Shown in pieces: positions 1 to 7,688 of a stretch of 34,969 nucleotides of DNA (within the stretch, counting starts at the first letter, position 1; each line of letters starts with the position of its first letter). Below the pieces are notes generated by a model, which worked only from the letters and a program-made list of their open reading frames with translations, was not told the origin of the DNA and searched no databases. Origin of the DNA: Leucobacter sp. UBA1945 (lineage in GTDB: Bacteria > Actinomycetota > Actinomycetes > Actinomycetales > Microbacteriaceae). The stretch is taken from NCBI GenBank assembly GCA_002336855.1, contig DDEV01000080.1:1-34969 (forward strand), written 5' to 3'. A program made the translations under genes and the position numbers.

Positions 1-23
1 TGGGTGTAATGTGACAGAGTCCA

Positions 24-60
24 TCTTTGGGTAGTCGCCGGTAAGGCGGCTACCCAAAGA
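24..60 (+). terminator. Strong hairpin upstream of the APC permease
   Basis: Arms at 24-39 and 45-60 pair over 16 bp with one G-U wobble around a 5-nt loop (GGTAA). No T-run follows on either strand. It could terminate a gene left of the window, or be a 5'-leader hairpin of the permease mRNA, because a TGTAAT box at 5-10 would place a transcription start near base 17, just before the stem. The structure is clear; which role it has is not. Confidence 0.5.
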
Positions 61-88
61 TCATTCTGCGGTTCTTAAAGGAGAGAGC

Positions 89-1513
89 ATGGCAACAACA
101 ACTGCGCCAGGTGTGGCAAAGGGCGCTTCGCTGAAGCGCAACCTCGGGCTATGGGCGATTGTCGGCCTCGGTCTTGGATACATGACCCCGACGGTGATCT
201 TCGACACCTTCGGCATGGTGGCTCGCGACACCAACAACGTGGTGCCGCTCGCGTACCTCGTCGCCCTGATCGTGATGATCTTCACCGCGGTCAGCTACGG
301 CAAGATGTCGGGGGCGATCCCAAGCGCAGGATCCGCGTACACCTACGTGCGCGAGTCGATTCACCCGAACGTCGGCTTCATGGTCGGCTGGACCTCGCTG
401 ATCGATTACATGCTGCTGCCGATGGTCAACTGCCTGATCATTCGCAGCTATCTCGAGGCGATCTTTCCCGCGATTCCGGGCTGGATCTGGGTGGTGCTCT
501 ACTGCGTGCTGACCACAGGCATCATCTACCTGACGATGCGTGGCACCTCGAACGTCAACATGATCCTGCTCGTATTCTCGATCGTTGTGATGGTCGTTTT
601 CGTCGTCATGGTGTGGGCTCAGCTCGCAGGCGGCGAGGGCGTCGGCACCGTCGCGTCGATGCAGCCGTTCTTTCACGACGGCGTCACTATGGGCGCGGTG
701 CTGATGGGCGCGACCATCGTGTGCTTCTCGTTTATCGGCTTTGACGCCGTGACCATGTACGTCGAAGAAGCGCGCACCCCGAAGATCGTGCCCCGCGCGC
801 TGATTCTTACGGTGCTGCTCGGCGGCGCGATCTTCTTGGTCGCCGGCTACTTCACGCAGATGCGCTTTCCCGACTGGAACACCTTTGCCCCGGGCGGCGA
901 CATGCAGTTCATTGAGGACTCGACGCTGCCACTTATCGGTGAGGCCGTCGGCGGCAAGACGCTGATGGCGGTGCTCACCGCTGCGGGCTTCTGCGCAACT
1001 CTCGCCTCGGGCCTTGCTTCGCACGCCTCGGTGTCGCGCATGCTGCTCGTGATGGGCCGCAACAACGTGCTGCCGAAGAAGTTCTTCGGGTACATCAACC
1101 CGAAGACGCACACTCCGACCTTCAACATCGTGCTCACGGGCGTCATCTGCATGCTCGCGATCGCGTTCACGCTCGAGATGATCGCCGCGTTCATCAACTA
1201 CGGCGCGCTCATCGCGTTCTCGTTCGTGAACATCTCGGTGATCGCCTGGTTCGCGATTCGAAAGGGCCGCCGCAAGACCCCGAAGGACATCTTCAACTTC
1301 ATCGTGATGCCGCTCATCGGCGTCGGCATGACCATCATCTTGTGGGCGAACCTGCACATGGATGCGCTCATCGGTGGTCTGGTATGGACGGCGATCGGCC
1401 TGGTCTACCTGATCGTGCTGACGAAGGGCTTCAAGAAGAAGGCCGCGTCGTTCGACGAGGATCAGCCCGTCACCGGGTTCAACAAGGTTCCGCAAGAAGA
1501 CAACGCGCAGTAG
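89..1513 (+). CDS. APC-superfamily amino-acid/amine permease
   Basis: A 474-residue inner-membrane secondary transporter of the amino acid-polyamine-organocation superfamily, which usually takes up amino acids or amines with a proton or by exchange. The N-terminal segment is typical of the fold: a glycine-rich first helix (WAIVGLGLGYMTPTVIF, about residues 22-38), then a helix ending in KMSGAIPSAGSAYTYV, the conserved APC helix-3 region. About twelve hydrophobic helices follow, and the C-terminus is short and charged. The ATG at 89 is preceded by a good Shine-Dalgarno (AAAGGAGAG at 78-86). It is a single-gene unit: a leader hairpin lies upstream and a strong terminator directly after it. No neighbouring catabolic gene points to a substrate, so specificity is open. 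Confidence 0.85.
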   Translation: MATTTAPGVAKGASLKRNLGLWAIVGLGLGYMTPTVIFDTFGMVARDTNNVVPLAYLVALIVMIFTAVSYGKMSGAIPSAGSAYTYVRESIHPNVGFMVGWTSLIDYMLLPMVNCLIIRSYLEAIFPAIPGWIWVVLYCVLTTGIIYLTMRGTSNVNMILLVFSIVVMVVFVVMVWAQLAGGEGVGTVASMQPFFHDGVTMGAVLMGATIVCFSFIGFDAVTMYVEEARTPKIVPRALILTVLLGGAIFLVAGYFTQMRFPDWNTFAPGGDMQFIEDSTLPLIGEAVGGKTLMAVLTAAGFCATLASGLASHASVSRMLLVMGRNNVLPKKFFGYINPKTHTPTFNIVLTGVICMLAIAFTLEMIAAFINYGALIAFSFVNISVIAWFAIRKGRRKTPKDIFNFIVMPLIGVGMTIILWANLHMDALIGGLVWTAIGLVYLIVLTKGFKKKAASFDEDQPVTGFNKVPQEDNAQ

Positions 1514-1534
1514 TTTCGAAAAGGATCGCACTTC

Positions 1535-1571
1535 GTGCCCCCGCACCCGAGCAATCGGGGTGCGGGGGCAC
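1535..1571 (+). terminator. Rho-independent-type terminator after the permease
   Basis: A perfect 14-bp GC-rich stem (1535-1548 with 1558-1571) with a 9-nt loop begins 21 bases after the permease stop codon. There is no real U-tract, as is common in high-GC actinobacteria. The convergent gene ends at 1639, so the hairpin may act in both directions. Confidence 0.8.
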
Positions 1572-1638
1572 GCTGTGGTTTGGGGGCGGCTACGCGCTAC
1601 CCGGCGCAGCATCGTCTGGCACGCGGAGTGGTTGGGCG

Positions 1639-2256
1639 TTATGCAGTCGCGGTGACGAGATTCGCTTCGCGTCGCTTCTTCGCGGTGGCCGGGTCGAGCA
1701 GCGGCAGAGTGATGTTGCAGAGCGGCCCGATGAGCAGCGCGAAGGCGACGGTGCCGACGCCGACATTGCCACCGAGGATCCATCCGATCACCAGCACGGT
1801 GACCTCGACTGCCGTGCGGCCGACCCAGAGCGGCGTGCCAAAGCGAGAGTGAATGCCGGTCATCAGACCGTCTCGCGGGCCGGGGCCGAGATTCGCGCCG
1901 ATGTAGATGCCGCTGGCGACGGCGAGCAGCAGCAGGCCGATAACGAAGAAGACGACACGAAGCCACATGGCGTCGGGCGTCGGCAAGAGCCAGAGGCCCA
2001 GCTCGATGCCGGGGCCGACGAGCAGAATGTTGAGCACGGTGCCGAGGCCGGGCTTTTGCTTGAGCGGGATCCAGAGCAGCAGCACGAGCAGCCCGATGAT
2101 GTTGGTGAGCAGCCCGATGCTGAGCCCAGTGTGCACCGAGATTCCCTGGGCGAAGACGGTCCATGAGTCAACCCCGACCGCGGCCTCGATCATGAACGCA
2201 TCGGCGACGCCGTAGAGCAGCAGACCGGGAATCAGGCGGGTGAGACGCAAGAACAT
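1639..2256 (-). CDS. YczE-like multi-pass membrane protein
   Basis: A 205-residue hydrophobic protein with about five membrane helices (near residues 7-28, 43-63, 70-92, 98-122 and 148-190). It carries the conserved central block IYIGANLGPGPRDGLMTGI (about 117-135) typical of the YczE/YitT-like membrane family. The biochemical role of the family is not established. It is divergently transcribed from a MocR-type regulator 61 bp away; this pairing is known in Firmicutes and Actinobacteria (the yczR-yczE arrangement), so it is probably the regulator's target. No Shine-Dalgarno precedes the ATG at 2256. A TGGACT box lies six bases upstream, which suggests leaderless translation. The fold family is fairly sure; transport of a vitamin B6- or amino-acid-related compound would be speculation. 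Confidence 0.8.
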   Translation of the reverse strand: MFLRLTRLIPGLLLYGVADAFMIEAAVGVDSWTVFAQGISVHTGLSIGLLTNIIGLLVLLLWIPLKQKPGLGTVLNILLVGPGIELGLWLLPTPDAMWLRVVFFVIGLLLLAVASGIYIGANLGPGPRDGLMTGIHSRFGTPLWVGRTAVEVTVLVIGWILGGNVGVGTVAFALLIGPLCNITLPLLDPATAKKRREANLVTATA

Positions 2257-2262
2257 AGATAC

Positions 2263-2282
2263 AGTCCACTTCAGATTGGACT
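2263..2282. promoter_or_regulatory. Palindrome between yczE-like gene and mocR-like regulator
   Basis: AGTCCA (2263-2268) and TGGACT (2277-2282) form a perfect 6-bp inverted repeat with an 8-bp spacer. The left arm, read on the minus strand, is the TGGACT box six bases before the yczE-like ATG, i.e. the -10 position of a leaderless promoter. A bound regulator would therefore block or reposition polymerase. This is a candidate operator for the divergent MocR protein; the match is seen, the function is inferred. Confidence 0.45.
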
Positions 2283-2305
2283 GGCAATCAAGATGCCGAT
2301 CTGCT

Positions 2306-2311
2306 TAAAGT
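2306..2311 (+). promoter_or_regulatory. -10 box of leaderless mocR-like gene
   Basis: TAAAGT lies six bases before the ATG at 2318, so transcription would start at or next to the start codon. No Shine-Dalgarno is present, and no convincing -35 element is seen. Confidence 0.5.
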
Positions 2312-2317
2312 GGCCTT

Positions 2318-3754
2318 ATGATCGCGCATCGACTCTCTGCACGCCGCCTGACCCAGCTGCTCGGCAACTGGCGAGGGGAGGGTCACGGCTACCTCGAATT
2401 GGCATCGAGCATCGACCTGCTCGTGCGAGACGGCGCGCTGGCACCGGGCACCGCACTGCCTGCTGAGCGACCGCTCGCCGAGGAACTCGGCATGAGCCGC
2501 ACTACAGTGAGCGCTTGCTATCAGCGCCTGCGGGAGACCGGGGTGGCGCTGACGCGGCAGGGATCGGGAACCGTGATTCGAGCGCCCCGGCCCAGCGAGA
2601 CTGCGGCCGGACCGAGCGGCCAACCGTTCGAGCTCGATCTCAGCGCGGCCTGCCCTGAGCCCTGGAGCGGGCTTGCCGAGTTGGGCGCCCGCGGCTTCGC
2701 CGAGCACCCGGACACTTTTCTGACCACGGGCTATGACACGCTCGGCCGAGCCGAGCTGCGTGAGGCGATCGCTGCCCGATACAGTCAGCGCGGGCTACCG
2801 ACATCGCCCGATCAGATCATGGTGACGCTCGGCGCGCAGCACGCGATTTTTCTCATCGCCCGCACACTGCTCTCCCGTGGCGACCGTAGCCTCATCGAGT
2901 CGCCGAGCTACCCCCACGCGCGCGAAGCGCTGGCCGCGACCGGCGCGCTGGTTGCCGAGCTGCCGGTGGGCCTCAGCGGGCATGACGCGGCCGCAACCAT
3001 CGAGACCGTGCGCCGCACCTCACCGCGCCTCAGCTACCTGATTCCCGACCACCACAACCCGACCGGCCTCAGCATGTCGTCGGAGCTGCGCACGCGATTG
3101 CTGGCCGAACTGAGCGCGCAGGGCGGGTACGTGATCGTCGACGAGACCACCGCCGAACTCACGCTTCGCGAGCGACGTTCGGTGTTGCCGTTCGCGGCGT
3201 CGGCAGAGCACGCGCACGAAGAGGACCGGGTGCTCACGGTTGGTTCGCTCGGCAAGACGGTGTGGGGTGGGCTGCGCATCGGCTGGGTGCGCGCGGCGCC
3301 CGAGATGATCACTCGGCTCGAGGTCTCGCGCAGAATCGGCGATCTCGGCACCGGCAGCTGGGAGCAAGTGCTCGCGACGCTCGCGCTTGAGCGCTACGAA
3401 GAGATTCTCGAGGATCGCAGCCGCTCACTCACCGCGAGGCACCGGGTGCTCAGCGAGCAGATCGCCGCGTTGCTGCCGGGATGGCAGCTATCTCGCGCCG
3501 ATGGCGGCGTGTGCGTGTGGGCAGACCTTGGCGCGCAGCGCAGCTCGACGCTCAGCAGGGAGTGCGCGAGGCTCGGCCTGCAGCTCACGCCCGGCCCGAG
3601 GTTCGGCAGCCCCGGCGTATTCGAGCGTTTCGTGCGTCTGCCGTTCTCTGCGAGTGAAGACGATCTGGTTGCCTCTGCTCGTGTGCTCGAACGAGCGTGG
3701 GCCGCGGCGCCCCAGCCCGGGGTGCTTGCGGTGCACGAAGAGGCGGTGATCTGA
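2318..3754 (+). CDS. MocR-family PLP-dependent transcription regulator
   Basis: A 478-residue protein with an N-terminal GntR winged helix (about residues 20-88; PAERPLAEELGMSRTTVSACYQRL is the recognition part) joined to a fold-type I aminotransferase domain (about 105-465). PLP-binding features are intact: the HHNPTG motif (N247), VDETTAE (D275) and the Schiff-base lysine in GSLGKTVWGGLRIG (K313), plus a C-terminal FVRLPF arginine. MocR proteins use PLP, sometimes with an amino acid, as effector and have no known enzymatic role. It is divergent from the YczE-like membrane gene and is probably its regulator and its own. Leaderless start: TAAAGT then six bases then ATG. It reads toward prfB with a 64-bp gap and no visible terminator. 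Confidence 0.9.
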   Translation: MIAHRLSARRLTQLLGNWRGEGHGYLELASSIDLLVRDGALAPGTALPAERPLAEELGMSRTTVSACYQRLRETGVALTRQGSGTVIRAPRPSETAAGPSGQPFELDLSAACPEPWSGLAELGARGFAEHPDTFLTTGYDTLGRAELREAIAARYSQRGLPTSPDQIMVTLGAQHAIFLIARTLLSRGDRSLIESPSYPHAREALAATGALVAELPVGLSGHDAAATIETVRRTSPRLSYLIPDHHNPTGLSMSSELRTRLLAELSAQGGYVIVDETTAELTLRERRSVLPFAASAEHAHEEDRVLTVGSLGKTVWGGLRIGWVRAAPEMITRLEVSRRIGDLGTGSWEQVLATLALERYEEILEDRSRSLTARHRVLSEQIAALLPGWQLSRADGGVCVWADLGAQRSSTLSRECARLGLQLTPGPRFGSPGVFERFVRLPFSASEDDLVASARVLERAWAAAPQPGVLAVHEEAVI

Positions 3755-3802
3755 GGCAGGGCCGCGGGCGAATCCGTGAGAGGCAGCCCCGTGACCGCAG
3801 AG

Positions 3803-3808
3803 TAAGCT
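3803..3808 (+). promoter_or_regulatory. -10 box upstream of prfB
   Basis: TAAGCT ends ten bases before the ATG at 3819, giving a predicted leader of only a few bases. A GTG at 3810 is in frame, but it would lie upstream of the predicted transcription start, which favours the ATG at 3819. Confidence 0.45.
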
Positions 3809-3818
3809 TGTGGGCATC

Positions 3819-4925
3819 ATGCTCGATATCGATTTCAGCGCCCGCATTCGCGCACTCCGCTCCACCTACGCCGACATCGCCGCGGTGATGGATCTCGATC
3901 GCCTCGAGCGCGAGATCATCGAGCTCGAAGAACAGGCGGCCGCGCCCGGCCTCTGGGACGACCCCGAGGCCGCGCAGAAGGTGACGAGCAAGCTCAGCCA
4001 CAACAAGTCGCGTGTGAACAAGTTGCGCGGCGTCGAGTCGCGCATTGACGATCTCGAGGTTCTCGTCGAGCTCGCGCGCGAGATGGACGACGAGGCGACC
4101 GAGGCTGAGGCCGCAAACGAGCTCGCCGATATCGAGACGATGGTGTCAGAGCTCGAGGTGCAGACGATGCTCTCGGGTGAGTACGACGAGCGCTCTGCGG
4201 TCGTGACCATTCGCTCGGGTGCTGGCGGCGACGACGCCACCGACTTCGCCGAGATGCTGCTGCGCATGTACCTGCGCTGGGCCGAGCAGCACGGCTACTC
4301 CACCAAGGTGCTCGACACGAGCTACGCCGAGGGCGCAGGCATCAAGTCGGCAACCTTCGAAATCGACGCGCCATACGCATTCGGCACGCTCTCGGTCGAG
4401 GCAGGCACGCACCGGCTGGCGAGAATCAGCCCGTTCGGCTCGGCCGACAAACGCCAGACAAGCTTCGCCGGCGTCGAGGTGATCCCGTTGCTCGAAGAAG
4501 CGACCGAGGTCGACGTGCCCGAGGGCGATATTCGAGTCGATGTGTACCGATCGTCGGGCCCCGGCGGGCAGTCGGTGAACACGACCGACTCTGCCGTGCG
4601 CATCACGCACTTGCCGACCGGCCTCGTCGTTTCGATGCAAAACGAGAAGAGCCAGATTCAGAACCGAGCCGCGGCAATGCGCGTGCTGCAGACTCGACTC
4701 CTGCTGCTGCAGCGCGAGCAGGAGGCTGCGAAGAAGAAGGAGCTCGCGGGCTCGGTGACCGCGAGCTGGGGTGACCAGATTCGCTCGTACTTTCTCTACG
4801 GCCAGCAGCTCGTGAAAGATCTGCGCACCGGGCACGAAAGCTCGCAGCCCGACGCAGTGTTCGACGGCGACCTCGACGGCTTCATCGCGGCAGGGATTCG
4901 CTGGCGCTCGCTCAAGAAAGACTGA
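3819..4925 (+). CDS. prfB: Peptide chain release factor 2
   Basis: Release factor 2 (368 aa from the chosen ATG) recognises UGA and UAA stop codons in the ribosomal A site and triggers release of the finished peptide. The class-defining SPF tripeptide that reads the stop codon is at residues 204-206 (ISPFGSADKRQTSF), and the universal GGQ that enters the peptidyl-transferase centre is at 249-251 (SSGPGGQSVNTTDSA). An N-terminal helical domain (about 10-110) precedes them. The reading frame is continuous: there is no in-frame TGA near codon 25, so the autoregulatory programmed frameshift known from E. coli prfB is absent here. Start chosen at ATG 3819 because family members begin MLDxDF; an in-frame GTG at 3810 is the alternative. 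It heads the conserved actinobacterial order prfB-ftsE-ftsX-smpB. Confidence 0.97.
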   Translation: MLDIDFSARIRALRSTYADIAAVMDLDRLEREIIELEEQAAAPGLWDDPEAAQKVTSKLSHNKSRVNKLRGVESRIDDLEVLVELAREMDDEATEAEAANELADIETMVSELEVQTMLSGEYDERSAVVTIRSGAGGDDATDFAEMLLRMYLRWAEQHGYSTKVLDTSYAEGAGIKSATFEIDAPYAFGTLSVEAGTHRLARISPFGSADKRQTSFAGVEVIPLLEEATEVDVPEGDIRVDVYRSSGPGGQSVNTTDSAVRITHLPTGLVVSMQNEKSQIQNRAAAMRVLQTRLLLLQREQEAAKKKELAGSVTASWGDQIRSYFLYGQQLVKDLRTGHESSQPDAVFDGDLDGFIAAGIRWRSLKKD

Positions 4926-4983
4926 GTTTCTGAGAAAGCGCTTGTGTGCGGCGTGCCGCGCAGATGCGCACCGCGCAGGCGCG

Positions 4984-4989
4984 TAGGGT
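4984..4989 (+). promoter_or_regulatory. -10 box upstream of ftsE
   Basis: TAGGGT lies ten bases before the ATG at 5000, with no Shine-Dalgarno between. It suggests that ftsE-ftsX have their own promoter with a very short leader, and it excludes the in-frame GTG at 4946 as a start. Confidence 0.4.
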
Positions 4990-4999
4990 CAAACGCGTC

Positions 5000-6096
<1,097 letters not shown>

Positions 6097-6100
<4 letters not shown>

Positions 6101-7011
6101 GGCTCGGACTTGTGCTCGGCGAGGTCTGGAACGGTCTGCGCCGCAACCTTTCGGTGGTCATCTCGGTGATCCTCGTGACTTCTGTGTCGCTGACATTCGT
6201 CGGCGCCGCCATTCTCATGCAGCTGCAGGTGCAGCAGATGAAGACGTTCTGGTATGACCGCGCCCAGGTGGCGATCTACCTCTGCACCGACTTCGACCAG
6301 AGCGCGACCTGTGACGGCACCGATGTCACCGAAGAGCAGATCAAGGCGGTCGAGGACGCACTGAACTCCACGGTGCTGAAGCCGTACATCGACGATGCCT
6401 TCTTCGTCGACCACTACCAGGCCTACAAGGAGTTTCAGAAGCAGTTCGCGGGCAACCCGATTCTCGACATCACGAAACCCGAGCAGCTCAACCAGACCTA
6501 CTGGGTGAAGCTCAAGGATCCTTCGCGTTCGGCCATCATCCAAGAGACGTTCTCGGGAGTGCCCGGCGTGCAGAGCGTGAGCGACCAGCGCAGCCTGCTG
6601 GATCGCATCTTCCTCTTTCTCGGCGTCGCAAGCTACACGGCGATCGCGATCGCCGGGCTGATGCTCGTCGCCGCGGTCTTGCTCATCTCGACCACGATTC
6701 GACTCTCGGCGTTCTCGAGACGCCGCGAGATCGGCATCATGAGACTTGTCGGCGCGTCGAACAGGTTCATTCAAACGCCGTTCATCATCGAGGGCATCGT
6801 GGCGGCGCTAGTCGGCTCGGTGCTTGCGAGCGTGGCCTCGGTCGCGGTGGTGAAGTTCTTCGTGCAGGGCTTCCTCGCGCAGAACGTGCCGTTCACGAGC
6901 TACATCACTGTCGAGCAGTCGCTCATCGTGCCGCCGATTCTGATCGGTGTCGGTATCGTGCTGAGCGCGATCGCGGCGAAGGTGGCGATCAGCAGGTACC
7001 TGCGCGTCTAG
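6097..7011 (+). CDS. ftsX: Cell-division protein FtsX (membrane subunit of FtsEX)
   Basis: A 304-residue polytopic protein of the FtsX/MacB type. It has a short cytoplasmic N-terminus, a first membrane helix (about 20-41), an extracellular domain (about 42-178) that in actinobacteria contacts and activates cell-wall hydrolases, then three C-terminal helices (about 181-208, 226-255 and 275-297). The coupling segment between helices 2 and 3 (SRRREIGIMRLVGAS, about 207-221) is strongly conserved in the family. Two cysteines in the extracellular domain (IYLCTDFDQSATC) could form a disulfide. It overlaps ftsE by 4 nt. No U-rich terminator follows, but an extended inverted repeat lies in the gap before smpB. 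Confidence 0.95.
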
Positions 7012-7047
7012 TTCGGGCGGATTCGTCCGAGCCTTGCATGCTGCCGG

Positions 7048-7131
7048 TTTCGCGAAATTTAGGAGATCGCAAGAAAACTCGGATCGATCCGGTGAGATCG
7101 TCCTTGATTTTCGTTGATCTCCGAGTTTTCT
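7048..7131. repeat. Inverted-repeat element between ftsX and smpB
   Basis: An 11-bp perfect inverted repeat (AGAAAACTCGG at 7072-7082; CCGAGTTTTCT at 7121-7131) spans a 38-bp loop that is itself rich in GATC motifs. A short palindrome TTTCGCGAAA lies at 7048-7057. The A/T-rich arms stand out from the surrounding GC-rich DNA. It could be an ftsX terminator, a regulatory site for smpB, or a copy of a dispersed intergenic repeat. Confidence 0.5.
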
Positions 7132-7183
7132 GCTGAGTTCTGATCTGCTTGATTTGCGGCAAGCGGGATCTCGGCTGCGCCGA

Positions 7184-7189
7184 TAGACT
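7184..7189 (+). promoter_or_regulatory. -10 box of leaderless smpB
   Basis: TAGACT followed by seven bases and then the ATG at 7197: a textbook leaderless arrangement. There is no Shine-Dalgarno. The same hexamer occurs six bases before the GTG of the MFS gene (minus strand, 32652-32657). Confidence 0.65.
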
Positions 7190-7196
7190 GTCTGCT

Positions 7197-7673
7197 ATGC
7201 CAAAAGAGACGGGTCAGAAACTGATCGCGTCGAACAAGAAGGCGCGGCACGATTACCACATTCTCGATACCTACGAGGCTGGGCTCGTGCTCACGGGCAG
7301 CGAGGTCAAGTCGCTGCGCATGGGTCGCGTCTCGCTGGTCGACGGGTACGTGTTCATCGAGAACGGTGAAGCGTGGCTCGACGCTGCCTACATTCCCGAG
7401 TACTTGAACGGGTCGTGGACGAACCACGCGCCGCGTCGCAAGCGCAAGCTGCTGCTGCACCGCCAGCAGATCGACAAGCTCTACCAGAAGACCCGCGAAG
7501 GCGGCATGACGATCGTGCCGCTGCAGCTGTACTTTCTTGATGGGCGAGCGAAGGTCGAGATCGCGCTCGCAAAGGGCAAGAAAGAGTACGACAAGCGCCA
7601 GACGCTGCGCGAGAAGCAAGACAAGCGCGAGGCAGATCGCGCGATCTCGGCTCGCAAGCACATCGGCGAGTAG
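7197..7673 (+). CDS. smpB: SsrA-binding protein SmpB
   Basis: A 158-residue partner of tmRNA in trans-translation, which frees stalled ribosomes and tags unfinished proteins. It shows the family landmarks: an N-terminal IASNKKARHDYHILDTYEAG, then LTGSEVKSLR and the RVSLVDGYVFIENGE beta-barrel segment, EYLNGSWTNHAPRRKRKLLLH, and a basic C-terminal tail (KKEYDKRQTLREKQDKREADRAI) that mimics mRNA in the ribosome. Length is normal. The start is the ATG at 7197, with leaderless TAGACT box; an in-frame TTG at 7149 would add 16 unrelated residues. The ssrA RNA gene is not in the window. Its stop is 15 bp from the convergent TPR gene. Confidence 0.97.
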   Translation: MPKETGQKLIASNKKARHDYHILDTYEAGLVLTGSEVKSLRMGRVSLVDGYVFIENGEAWLDAAYIPEYLNGSWTNHAPRRKRKLLLHRQQIDKLYQKTREGGMTIVPLQLYFLDGRAKVEIALAKGKKEYDKRQTLREKQDKREADRAISARKHIGE

Positions 7674-7688
7674 CCGCGCGAACTGAAT

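Noticed and set aside
149..2164. 671-codon open frame on the minus strand, opposite the permease and the intergenic terminator
   Set aside because: Its translation is rich in Arg, His and Asp repeats with no family resemblance, and it runs antisense to a clear permease and across a terminator. It is a product of high GC content. The same applies to the long antisense frames at 11816-12946, 20497-21756, 23565-24737 and 33019-34233.
3810..3900. Programmed frameshift in prfB
   Set aside because: Looked for an in-frame TGA near codon 25 with an upstream Shine-Dalgarno-like sequence. The frame is continuous, so there is no frameshift here.
4946..4999. Longer ftsE starting at GTG 4946
   Set aside because: The extra 18 residues do not resemble any FtsE N-terminus, no ribosome site is present, and a -10 box (TAGGGT, 4984-4989) lies inside this stretch.
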